A stretch of 64,000 nucleotides of DNA from Photobacterium iliopiscarium (GTDB taxonomy: Bacteria > Pseudomonadota > Gammaproteobacteria > Enterobacterales > Vibrionaceae), in the NCBI RefSeq assembly GCF_003026395.1, contig NZ_PYOO01000001.1, forward strand, positions 1 to 64,000, read 5' to 3'. A program made the translations under genes and the position numbers. The stretch's first letter is position 1, and each line of letters begins with the position of its first letter. Of the stretch, positions 1 through 7,415 are shown piece after piece. The notes beneath the pieces were generated by a model. That model did not search any database. It saw only the letters and a list, made by a program, of their open reading frames with translations, and was not told where the DNA came from.

Positions 1-51
1 TTGAAAAACGTTTTTAGCGAGATCAATACAAATAGTGCTAGGCTTATTCAT
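1..51 (-). CDS. IS110-family transposase, N-terminal fragment cut by window edge
   Basis: Read on the minus strand, the ATG at 49-51 opens MNKPSTICIDLAKNVFQ, which matches the characteristic IS110-family N-terminus (start of the DEDD RuvC-like catalytic domain, with the first Asp in 'IDLAKN'). The family cuts and joins DNA with a transposase guided, in the characterised members, by an element-encoded bridge RNA. An AAGGAG Shine-Dalgarno lies 9 bases before the ATG. Only 17 codons are in the window, so integrity of the rest is unknown. Confidence 0.75.
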   Translation of the reverse strand, partial: MNKPSTICIDLAKNVFQ

Positions 52-121
52 GGTATGGGCTCCTTTTTGGTTGACACTATAACTTTAGCTGACAATGTCA
101 GTAAGGTGGGGAGTCCATACC
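52..121 (-). ncRNA. Candidate structured leader or bridge RNA upstream of IS110 transposase
   Basis: GGTATGGGCTCC (52-63) pairs with GGAGTCCATACC (110-121) as a 12-bp stem whose only non-Watson-Crick pair is a G-U. A smaller inverted repeat, CTGACA/TGTCAG, sits inside the loop. The outer stem covers the transposase Shine-Dalgarno. IS110-group elements are known to encode their bridge RNA in the non-coding end upstream of the transposase, so this is either part of that RNA or a translation-control hairpin. That it is transcribed is inference. Confidence 0.4.
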
Positions 122-123
122 AT

Positions 124-174
124 TGAGGCTATCCGTGATCTACTCAACGCGTGATCGAGCCTTAAAGATGCCAA
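124..174 (-). repeat. Divergent inverted copy of the 3.8-5.1 kb repeat unit
   Basis: The stretch reading GAGGCTATCCGTGATCTA followed by GAGCCTTAAAGATGCCAAT is the reverse complement of the core of the units between 3821 and 5130 (which read GGCGTCTTTAAGGCTCAAGC and TAGATCACGGATAGCTC on the plus strand). It is diverged and only partial. Its lead-in is replaced by the IS110 end, suggesting the IS inserted in or beside such a repeat. Confidence 0.55.
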
Positions 175-220
175 TTAAATATATTAAATTTCGCAGATAA
201 ACATAAACACTACAACATGT

Positions 221-334
221 GGACAGGTAGATCCCCTATCGCCCTCACTGACATTCACCGTATGGAATGTCGATAATCAGCCTTGATATAGCATAATAGT
301 TATCTGTTTTTTAAAGAAAAAGTTATGGGTGTCC
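221..334 (+). mobile_element. MITE-like element, copy a
   Basis: Runs from GGACAGGTAGAT to TTATGGGTGTCC. The internal sequence (TATCGCCCT, then CGATAA-CAGCC-TGA, then TTATCTGTTTT) matches the element at 1529-1680. The end GGGTGTCC is the inverse of GGACA(C/G)CC, giving imperfect terminal inverted repeats. No coding capacity. The mobilising transposase is not identified. Confidence 0.45.
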
Positions 335-460
335 TATGTTTTTTTCCAGTCCCTATTTTTATAAGGCATTGTAGCCACAATTTTTCAAACTCCAAATCAG
401 GAGAGTTTGCTACTGGAATTACCATTTATTTTCCTTAACTATTAAATCGAAATTTTCGCT

Positions 461-580
461 GGTTGCATAACACGTTTTCTACGATGCAGACTTAGCTGAA
501 TTTTAACGCCTTAATCACTGAAACTAAAGGCAAACTGACAACGCCGAATGTAGCAAATCGTGTTGATGCATTTGTTATGT
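461..580 (-). repeat. Integron attC site of the first cassette (R' side degenerate)
   Basis: On the minus strand the R'' box ACATAAC (574-580) is followed by ATGCATCAACACGATTTGC, which pairs with the right arm ending AACGTGTTATGC (464-474 on plus) and leaves two extrahelical bases, as in genuine attC sites. The stem is nearly identical to the attC at 26952-27058. TTATGTG at the 5' end of the cassette (1377-1383) is the exact complement of CACATAA here, the signature of a cassette and its own attC. No GTTRRRY box follows the spacer, so the distal half is not a normal attC. Confidence 0.7.
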
Positions 581-584
581 GAAT

Positions 585-1364
585 CTAGACTTCGTTGTAA
601 TTAAATTTTTGAAAACGTTCTGCTTCTGTTTTCAATACAGACCAATCAAAGGAATATTTTTGTTCTTCAGGCCAATCTGAAGGAAAACCAATTAGTAAGT
701 ACCCTCCGATTCCAGAATTCAGTTGGTGGTAAGAGTCCATCATAATACCTAAACTTCGTGTTGCCGAAAAACTCTCCGTTTTAAATTGAGATGAAATCAA
801 AATCTGTAACGCAGCAAAGGCATTAAGTAAATTATTAAGATTTGCTTTATTAAAATTATCATGACGATCATGCTTGCTGGCATTATAAGCCTGATACCAA
901 TTCAATGAGCTTCCATCAACCCATTGTTTAAAAGGTTCAAATGTATGACTTTCACCATCCCATACAGGATATTGAACTCGATACGATGATAACCTATGAC
1001 TTATATTAACTTTATGAAAATCTCTAATATTCCAACTATTTTCAGACCTAGATTTTCCTTTATGATCAACTGGCGTATAGATATTTTCCTTCAAAATTGC
1101 TCTAAAGTTAGCTTCAATCTCAATACACGTTCTCATCAATAATTCATGAATTCTAAAACTATGCGTATTCAAATTGGTATCCGACGGTTCAACAAACTCA
1201 AAGATTTGTTGTAAATCATCTTGTAACATCATGAAAGCTCTAATGTAATGAGTCGGATTTTGAGAATACTCTCTATCAACAATATAAGCCCATCCACTAT
1301 ATCCAGAATTTGGGCTATTAACCATTGATCTATAATTTCGATGGTAAGGTTTATCTATAATCAT
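585..1364 (-). CDS. Cassette-borne protein of unknown function, HEPN-like all-alpha
   Basis: About 259 aa. The start is taken at the ATG at 1362-1364, preceded by GGAG at proper spacing; a GTG five codons upstream lies inside the cassette end and is less likely. The C-terminal half contains NWYQAYNASKHDR followed by a helical stretch rich in Leu and Ala. This N-x-x-K-H-x-R arrangement is reminiscent of HEPN-type helical domains, but I cannot assign a family firmly. The gene is a single-gene integron cassette: the cassette end GTTATGTG lies just upstream and attC begins 4 bases after the stop. Function is unknown; stress or defence roles are common for such cassettes but are not shown here. 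Confidence 0.75.
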   Translation of the reverse strand: MIIDKPYHRNYRSMVNSPNSGYSGWAYIVDREYSQNPTHYIRAFMMLQDDLQQIFEFVEPSDTNLNTHSFRIHELLMRTCIEIEANFRAILKENIYTPVDHKGKSRSENSWNIRDFHKVNISHRLSSYRVQYPVWDGESHTFEPFKQWVDGSSLNWYQAYNASKHDRHDNFNKANLNNLLNAFAALQILISSQFKTESFSATRSLGIMMDSYHQLNSGIGGYLLIGFPSDWPEEQKYSFDWSVLKTEAERFQKFNYNEV

Positions 1365-1380
1365 ATTTACTCCATTCACA

Positions 1381-1517
1381 TAACAACTTATTATATTAAC
1401 AACTTGCCCGAATTTGTTCGTTGAGCATGCGCCCGTATTTATCTCGCAATAATATAAAAAACATTATAAATCAGATACTTTTTTACTTATAAATCCCGAT
1501 AGTAATCACAAAATCGG
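1381..1517. repeat. 137-bp junction repeat, copy 1
   Basis: Nearly identical to 3496-3632 (same length, a handful of substitutions). It begins TAACAACTTATTATATTAAC exactly at the cassette 5' junction and ends CACAAAATCGG. It lies immediately upstream of the cassette gene at 585-1364, just as the second copy lies upstream of the DUF2971 cassette. On the minus strand it contains GCTCAAC, which fits the attC R'' consensus, but a good attC stem is not seen. Confidence 0.8.
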
Positions 1518-1528
1518 AAAAAAATAAA

Positions 1529-1680
1529 GGACAGCCATATTTTTACTTTAAAACTCAACATACGGTTAGTAGATTCCCTATCGCCCTTGCGAGAGCATTC
1601 ACTATAGAACATGACGATAACCAGCCCTGACAATAGCGTTAATTCTTATCTGTTTTCTAAAGGTAAAGTTATGGGTGTCC
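1529..1680 (+). mobile_element. MITE-like element, copy b
   Basis: 152 bp bounded by GGACAGCCATAT and TTATGGGTGTCC, imperfect terminal inverted repeats. The interior from TAGATTCCCTATCGCCC onward is shared with the element at 221-334. The same left end recurs at 3688 and 4435. It is non-coding. Confidence 0.55.
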
Positions 1681-1784
1681 AATATTTATATTAAATTTAA
1701 TACGCTGTGAGTAAATTCTCTATCTCCCGCTCAATAATTCTCGATTAGAAATGACAGTAGGTAGATAAAAAATTATGGGTGTCC
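1681..1784 (+). mobile_element. MITE-like element, copy c (left end lost)
   Basis: The segment ATACGCTGTGAGTAAATTCT to AAAATTATGGGTGTCC is about 90% the same as 3711-3802. Its left terminal repeat is absent and it abuts copy b directly. Its right end lies exactly where homology to the IS91-type transposase begins, so it probably interrupts that gene. Confidence 0.5.
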
Positions 1785-1785
1785 T

Positions 1786-2463
1786 TCGTTTCTCAATAAA
1801 CATCTTGGCAATAAAATAGGTTTTACTTCTGTGTTACATACTCATAATCGTCGTCGAGACTTACATCTTCATATTCATATGGTGATCACTGGCGGTGGAT
1901 TTGATGAAAACAAGCGGCAATGGAAACAGTGTAAAAACAAGTACCTATTTAATGCTTTTGCGTTAGCGAAAGTATGGCGAGCTAGATTGCTGGAATATAT
2001 CACCAGCGTACTCAAGCTCCCCTTACCTGACAAATTAGCAAATAAATGGGTGGTAGATTGTCGCTATGTTGGTCATGGAAAACCTGCATTATTGTATTTA
2101 TCGAAATACCTTTATCGGGGTGTAATTGCTGATAAAGACATTCTTTATCTCGATGATCATCAGGTGACATTTCGATATAAAGATAATCAAACAAAAACAA
2201 TGAAAACACGCACTTTACCTGTATTACAGTTTCTATGGCTGATATTGCAACATGTATTACCAAAAGGATTAAGGCGAGTTCGTGATTATGGTTTATTACG
2301 AGGACATGAGAAGAAACAACTTCAAGTGATCCAATATGCCTTTATGTTAGCAGGGCAACTGACGTTGCCCTCACAACAAAAAGTTGTCCGTTTAACGGCA
2401 CAACCCTTTTGTCCATGCTGTCAGCATGTCATGCAATTAGCGGGGATTTTTCGACCCAGATAA
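1786..2463 (+). pseudogene. IS91-family (Y2) transposase, 5'-truncated
   Basis: The readable frame contains GFTSVLHTHNRRRDLHLHIH followed by MVITGGG, the central HUH-type region of Y2 transposases (Pfam Y2_Tnp). It continues with YLSKYLYRG, the HVLPKGLRRVRDYGLL motif and a terminal FCPCC zinc-ribbon-like end, all typical of IS91 relatives. Family members are usually 300-400 aa; only about 225 aa remain, and the N-terminal zinc-binding region is missing because a MITE-like element ends at 1784. GTG at 1831 could serve as a start but would cut into the HUH motif. The fragment is probably inactive. Confidence 0.8.
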
Positions 2464-2634
2464 AAACGTAAAATAATAAGGATAATGGCATTAACGCGTA
2501 ATAATTAAAGAGGATCTAATTATAAATCAATAAATTAAATTGATTGGTTCACGCCAAGGATAACGCTCGACTTCTTTTCAATACCACCCTTCATGACATT
2601 CGCAATATTTACTTATATAAGGTTGCTCGGGCTT
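2464..2634. other. Non-coding remnant between IS91 fragment and attC
   Basis: AT-rich stretch with no convincing gene. Read on the minus strand it would be the start of the next cassette after the attC at 2635-2689 (beginning TTGGACAAGCCC), but no intact ORF follows, so that cassette appears deleted or replaced by IS91 sequence. Confidence 0.4.
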
Positions 2635-2689
2635 GTCCAACACTTCGGATAGGTGTCGGCTGCGCGACACATATCCTTATCTGTTAGGT
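2635..2689 (-). repeat. Integron attC site (55 bp, canonical)
   Basis: Minus-strand order: R'' ACCTAAC, 5-base spacer, L'' arm AGGATATGTGTCG, loop, L' arm CGACACCTATCC, 5-base spacer, R' GTTGGAC. R'' fits RYYYAAC and R' fits GTTRRRY. The arms pair with one unpaired base on each side. ACCTAAC is the exact complement of GTTAGGT at 3493-3499, the 5' end of the cassette it terminates. The stop codon of the DUF2971 gene abuts R''. Confidence 0.85.
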
Positions 2690-3490
2690 TTATAATTCCG
2701 TAAAGTTCAGGGAGTACTCTTCTGGGCTAATCGAAGCTCTGTAAACTGAAACATTTGGCATTGACTCAGAAATTAACTTCCGATATTCAAAGCATTGTTC
2801 TTCTTTCATATTAGCTCCAAAATAAATTTCCTTGATACATTCTAGTGGGACTTCATGGAGATAAATTGAGCAATCAAAGGCACACGTAGATTTTTGTTTT
2901 TCACAAATTTCAAGGTCCTTAAACAAACGCTCCTCTTCCTCGTATGCCCAATCTAGCGACTTCTCGCAATACAAACTATCCAAAGTTGGTAATTCAGAAA
3001 TCTTTCTATTATGTCGGTAAGTAACGCGCTTTAAAGGTGGATTAAATTCTTCACGACCACTATCACTGAAAAAACTATGATTTTCGTCCAACGCAACAAC
3101 AAACCCTGTATGTGAATCAGCATAATGTGACCACATAAGCATATTTCTGTGGTTTCTTGAAAGCGACAATATACCAAACAAACTCGATAGATAGTTCGTA
3201 ACCATTTCCCCCTGAACATGAGGTAGGCTCAGATAATCTGAAGCTTGCTGCATACGCTCAAATTGAGTATCTATTTGCGCGCTTTTTGCTGGGAATTGCT
3301 GTTTACGTTTAGCTTTCATCTCTTCAAGAGTCTCCGCTTTTACAACATCCTCCACTTCCATTTGCAATAAAACACTAGACTCAAACGGGTCATTTAATGC
3401 CTGAAGTTGAGTAAACCTAAGCTGTCTCTCTTTGATGAATTTTTCAATGCGTTGACCGCCCAAATATTTGTATAACACTGATTCCTCCAT
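2690..3490 (-). CDS. DUF2971 protein in an integron cassette
   Basis: 266 aa. The DUF2971 signature is clear: VLYKYLGG near the N-terminus, then LRFTQ..ALNDPFESS around residues 25-40, and SLSRNHRNMLMWSHYADSH around residues 110-130. The family's biochemical role is not established; members often sit in mobile or defence-associated DNA. The ATG is only three bases from the AGG of the cassette end GTTAGGTTT, so it may be translated without a standard leader. The gene fills a cassette running from 3498 to the attC at 2635-2689. A second, only distantly similar DUF2971 gene occurs at 25624-26394. Confidence 0.9.
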   Translation of the reverse strand: MEESVLYKYLGGQRIEKFIKERQLRFTQLQALNDPFESSVLLQMEVEDVVKAETLEEMKAKRKQQFPAKSAQIDTQFERMQQASDYLSLPHVQGEMVTNYLSSLFGILSLSRNHRNMLMWSHYADSHTGFVVALDENHSFFSDSGREEFNPPLKRVTYRHNRKISELPTLDSLYCEKSLDWAYEEEERLFKDLEICEKQKSTCAFDCSIYLHEVPLECIKEIYFGANMKEEQCFEYRKLISESMPNVSVYRASISPEEYSLNFTEL

Positions 3491-3495
3491 AAACC

Positions 3496-3632
3496 TAACA
3501 ACTTATTATATTAACAACTTGCCCGAATTTGTTCTTTGAGCATGCGCCCGTATTTATCTCGCAATAATATAAAAAACATTATAAATCAGATATTTTTTTA
3601 CTTATAAATCCCGATAGTAATCACAAAATCGG
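3496..3632. repeat. 137-bp junction repeat, copy 2
   Basis: Matches 1381-1517 over its whole length with few changes (for example GTTCTTTGAGC against GTTCGTTGAGC). It sits directly upstream of the DUF2971 cassette, so both cassettes of this zone begin at the same point of the same sequence. Flanking sequence differs beyond CACAAAATCGG. Confidence 0.8.
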
Positions 3633-3687
3633 GCACTTACCATCTAGTTTCCAGTTTTTCTACTAGAGTCAAAGAATATGGAACATA

Positions 3688-3802
3688 GGATAGCCATATC
3701 TTTACTTTATAAATTCAATACGCTGTGAGTGAATTCTCTATATCCCTCCCAATAATTCTCGATTAGGAATGACAGTAGGTAGATAAAAAATTATAGGTGT
3801 CC
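3688..3802 (+). mobile_element. MITE-like element, copy d
   Basis: 115 bp from GGATAGCCATAT to TTATAGGTGTCC. Inner sequence ATACGCTGTGAGTGAATTCT and CGATTAGGAATGACAGTAGG is shared with copy c at 1681-1784. A further left end, GGACAGCCATATATTTACTG, lies at 4435 but is fused to the tandem repeat array after about 40 bp. Confidence 0.55.
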
Positions 3803-3820
3803 AGTTTTTCACTTGTGATA

Positions 3821-5138
3821 TGACGAATAATAAGCCGTGTAATTATCGTGATAATGTACGAACTTGGTGATTCATCATTCCCTACAGAACGAAATCGAGA
3901 ATCGACTATCAACATGTCGTAACGTTATTATTGTTGTTTTAACAGGTTCTTATTGGCGTCTTTAGAGCTCAAGCGCGCAATGATTAGATCACGGATAGCT
4001 CGTACCTCACTTCCGAGATGACGAATAATAAGCCGTGTAATTATCGTGATGATATCCAAAATTAATTATTCATCATTCCCTACAGAACAAGATCAAGAAT
4101 CGACTATCAACATGTCATAACGTTATTATTGTTGTTTTAACAGGTTCTTATTGGCATTTTTAAGGCTCAAGCGCGCAATAATTAGATCACGGATAGCTCG
4201 TACCTCACTTCCGAGATGACGGATAATAAGCCGTGTTATTTTTCAACAGAGCGTAATAACAATAGTGATAGGAAATCTAATGATTTAAAAAATGGTCAGC
4301 TAATTATTAGGGTTGATATAAATTTGAGTTTCAATAAATATACGCCCGACTTTACTTCGCATAGATTACAACTTAACCATTCAGTCAAAAGTGTAACTAA
4401 ATATCCTTACTATTTTAATTTTTTGTGGAACATAGGACAGCCATATATTTACTGTGAATAAATTCTCTATCTTCCGCGCAATGATTAGATCACGGATAGC
4501 TCATACCTCACTTCCGAGATGACTGATAATAAACCATGTTATTTTCGTGATAATGTACGAGCTTGATTATTCATCATTCCCTACAGAACAAGATCAAGAA
4601 TCTATCATCAACATGTCGTAACGTTATTATTATTGTTTTAATAGGTTCTTATTGGCGTCTTTAAGGCTCAAGCGCGCAATGATTAGATCACGGATAGCTC
4701 GTACCTCACTTCCGAGATGACGGATAATAAACCATGTTATTTTCGTGATGATGTCCGCATTTAATTATTCGTCATTCCCTACAGAACGAAATCGAGAATC
4801 GACTATCAACATGTCGTAACATTATTATTATTGTTGTTTTAACAGGTTATTATTGGCGTCTTTAAGGCTCAAGCGCGCAATAATTAGATCACGGATAGCT
4901 CGTACCTCACTTCCGAGATGACGGATAATAACCCGTGTAATTATCGTGATAATGTACGAACTTGATTATTCATCATTCCCTACAGAACAAGATCAAGAAT
5001 CTATCATCAACATGTCGTAACGTTATTATTATTGTTATTTTAATAAGTTCTTATTGGCGTCTTTAGGGCTCAAGCGCGCAATGATTAGATCACGGATAGC
5101 TCGTACCTTACTTCCGAGATGACGAATAATAAACCGTA
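3821..5138 (+). repeat. Tandem array of about 200-bp units
   Basis: Six intervals are marked by TGACGAATAATAA-type starts at 3821, 4019, 4217, 4520, 4718, 4919 and 5120. Spacing is 198, 198, 303, 198, 201 and 201 bp. A typical unit reads CATTCCCTACAGAACGA, then GACTATCAACATGTCGTAAC, GTTCTTATTGGCGTCTTTA, GCTCAAGCGCGCAATGATTA and CGTACCTCACTTCCGAGATG. The core is bordered by TCATTCCC and GAGATGAC, short inverted ends. The 303-bp unit has its interior replaced by the 4236-4425 module plus a MITE left end. No ORF is conserved between units. Confidence 0.85.
4236..4425 (+). repeat. 190-bp module, copy 1
   Basis: Starts TTATTTTTCAACAGAGCG and ends TTTTAATTTTTTG. It is repeated at 5139-5328 with the same length and over 90% identity by eye. 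It replaces the inner part of the third tandem unit. A short open frame across it (4216-4461) is not conserved in the second copy because a CAA becomes TAA, so it is not a gene. Confidence 0.8.
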
Positions 5139-5328
5139 TTATTTTTCAACAGAGCGTAATAACAATAGTGATAGGAAATCTAATGATTTAAAAAATGGTC
5201 AGCTAATTATTAGGGTTGATATAAATTTGAGTTTCAATAAATATACGCCCGACTTTACTTCGTATAGATTATAACTTAACCATTCAGTCAAAAGTGCAAC
5301 TAAACAGCCTCATTATTTTAATTTTTTG
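5139..5328 (+). repeat. 190-bp module, copy 2
   Basis: Second copy of the module at 4236-4425, forming the right edge of the repeat array. Beyond it unique sequence begins and a conventional gene starts 99 bp downstream. Confidence 0.8.
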
Positions 5329-5426
5329 CGAGCTAGGCTACAAAACACCACTACTAATCGTTGTCTAATCCCACCCTATAAAAATATTTTAATAATCATA
5401 CGATTGTATAGCTAGCGAAGATAGAT

Positions 5427-6041
5427 ATGAACAATATAACGATAGCACCATCACAAGCTACAATAGCATTAACAACAGATTTGCTTGTTGCTCAAGTAAA
5501 CGCTGAACTGACCTTACAGCCCCTTGATTTAGTCAAAATAAAAGGCTCATATTCACAATTTTTTGCTTATTTTCATGCCAAATTAGCACCCTATATTGAT
5601 GGCTGGGTTGATATGGTGAACCGCGATAAGACTACTTTGACAAACCTGAATAGTGACTATGGCTATTTTGCTTTTGCGCATTACCTTGCACGTCAGTATG
5701 ATCCTACGCGCTGGTCAGAAGAAGTGATGGTGATGACAAAGGGATTTATTAATATCACCGATAAAAAAATATCATTCAATGCTATTAATATTCATCATAT
5801 TTACGATTATCTGATGACAGAATTATTGGATATGAATAATTTAAAACACCAGCTACGGCATTTATTAATTACCGATAATATTAACTATTTATACCGTAAC
5901 ACTCCACCTTGTATTCACAGATATGCGGTTGACGATTCAAAAAATATCGCAAAACGTATTCAGCAGAATATCTGTTTCTTATTCATGTTATATCTCAAGA
6001 CAATCGCAACAACGACACAAACAATGATTAACAGTAAATAA
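5427..6041 (+). CDS. Conserved-looking hypothetical protein
   Basis: 204 aa, no signal peptide. A weak hydrophobic stretch near the C-terminus (ICFLFMLYLKTIATTT) is not a clear membrane anchor. I do not recognise the family. The region around residues 45-95 is aromatic-rich (FFAYFHAKLAPYIDGWVD; YGYFAFAHYLARQYDP), suggesting a folded helical domain. Base composition and codon use resemble the neighbours rather than random repeat DNA. It sits alone between the repeat array and a convergent hydrolase gene. The ATG at 5427 has only a weak ribosome site. Confidence 0.6.
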   Translation: MNNITIAPSQATIALTTDLLVAQVNAELTLQPLDLVKIKGSYSQFFAYFHAKLAPYIDGWVDMVNRDKTTLTNLNSDYGYFAFAHYLARQYDPTRWSEEVMVMTKGFINITDKKISFNAINIHHIYDYLMTELLDMNNLKHQLRHLLITDNINYLYRNTPPCIHRYAVDDSKNIAKRIQQNICFLFMLYLKTIATTTQTMINSK

Positions 6042-6132
6042 ACACTGATATCAATCTCCACATCATTCCTGATTTTGAATATTAATGAATGATGTGGTGA
6101 TAGTAATCAATAACAGTCTTAACGGGATTATC

Positions 6133-7164
6133 TTACAGTAGCTGTCTTAATTTATATTCAACTAATGGATCGTTAGGAACCAGTTGTTGCGCCATCTCTA
6201 GCAATTGAATCGCATCTTGTGGGTGATCATCTTGATGTTTCAAGGCAATATCAATCAAAGGTTGTACATCAATTTGAGCTTGATGCTCTTGTACATGCGC
6301 TTCTTTTTCATCAATCAAAATATTATGCGCTTTACTCAATAACCCTAATCGGTGCTCTGAATATGCATTGGCCTTACTTAGGCTTTGATAATAATCTTCT
6401 TTAAAGCGTAATGTTTTTGTTTGTTGACGAAACTGAGCAATATCAAGTTGCTGATGGCGAATAAAATCGACGGCAACCTGCTTATAAAAACCAAATTTAT
6501 TGAGGTAAGTGGCATGCGTGCCATGTCCCATTCCAAACACACGTAAATGGGTCAATTCTGGATAACGTTTGGCGTGTAAGCGATCAATATTATTGGTGGG
6601 ATCATAAATAATATAGCCTTTAGCTTTACCTAAATTAAGATCATGATAATCCCCTTCCCAATCAAATTGCTGCGCTAGTTCAGTACTAGAGCGATCATCC
6701 CACGGGGCGATGGTTTTATTCTTAGTACTCACAGGATGAAATAATAAAACTTGATCAAGTTGCAATAAATTGGCAAAAGCACCCACCGCAAAACCACCAC
6801 GACTTAGACCATAGCCTAAACGATAGCTAAACGGTTCAAGTAACGTAGTTAACTGTTCAAGAAAGAAAATTAAGTTACGACTACGAAACCAATTACTCTT
6901 TCCTAAATGTTGAAAAGAGATAACATTCACGTTCTGTTTTTTAGCGAGGTGGAATCCCCAAGGTGCAAAATCCTCATCAATATCGTGTTGTTGTACGTTG
7001 GTTCCCGCAGGCGAAAATGTAAACAGTAGCGGCTTATTTACATCAACAAACTCATACTTAACAAACATATCATCAAGTAAGTCCCCTCCTGACATTGGAA
7101 GTTGCGCTTGCTGCTGTGAACGAGAGTGTGTTAGCCACTCATCTAACCAATACAATAATTTCAT
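6133..7164 (-). CDS. Alpha/beta-hydrolase-like protein with C-terminal helical tail
   Basis: 343 aa from the ATG at 7162-7164, chosen because AAAGGTGGG precedes it; an upstream in-frame ATG 17 codons earlier lacks a ribosome site. The segment YGLSRGGFAVGAF resembles a nucleophile elbow (G-x-S-x-G), with a later GMGHGTHATY that could supply the catalytic His. Early sequence PLLFTFSPAGTNVQ resembles the first beta strand and oxyanion region of the fold. The last 60 residues look like a TPR-type helical pair (DAIQLLEMAQQLVPNDPLVEYKL). The substrate is unknown. It is transcribed convergently with the gene at 5427. Confidence 0.65.
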   Translation of the reverse strand: MKLLYWLDEWLTHSRSQQQAQLPMSGGDLLDDMFVKYEFVDVNKPLLFTFSPAGTNVQQHDIDEDFAPWGFHLAKKQNVNVISFQHLGKSNWFRSRNLIFFLEQLTTLLEPFSYRLGYGLSRGGFAVGAFANLLQLDQVLLFHPVSTKNKTIAPWDDRSSTELAQQFDWEGDYHDLNLGKAKGYIIYDPTNNIDRLHAKRYPELTHLRVFGMGHGTHATYLNKFGFYKQVAVDFIRHQQLDIAQFRQQTKTLRFKEDYYQSLSKANAYSEHRLGLLSKAHNILIDEKEAHVQEHQAQIDVQPLIDIALKHQDDHPQDAIQLLEMAQQLVPNDPLVEYKLRQLL

Positions 7165-7415
7165 TTTACCCACCTTTAAAAACAACCGCGGGATTGTAGC
7201 AAAGATAGGCATCAAACGAAAATTTTAGTTAGAGTACTAATTATTTTAACTGGAACTTATACTTTATAATTGTAAATACAACGATACATTGGTTATTTAA
7301 AAATAAACCCGTAAGCCAGCTTAAAGGTGAATATTTATAGCATTATCGGCTTGACCTTCCCTGTAGTGGAAGCTTTATGCTGTCATCCTAATAACAAACA
7401 CACATCGAGCTCATC

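Noticed and set aside
2012-2263. 83-codon minus-strand frame in the IS91 fragment
   Set aside because: Antisense shadow of the transposase; no ribosome site or motif.
4216-4461. An 81-codon open frame inside the repeat array
   Set aside because: It lies in repeat DNA; the second copy of the module carries a stop at the matching place (CAA to TAA), and there is no ribosome site or family match.
3821-5328. Possible CRISPR array
   Set aside because: Repeat units are about 200 bp and continuous, without short repeats and unique spacers, and no cas genes are seen.
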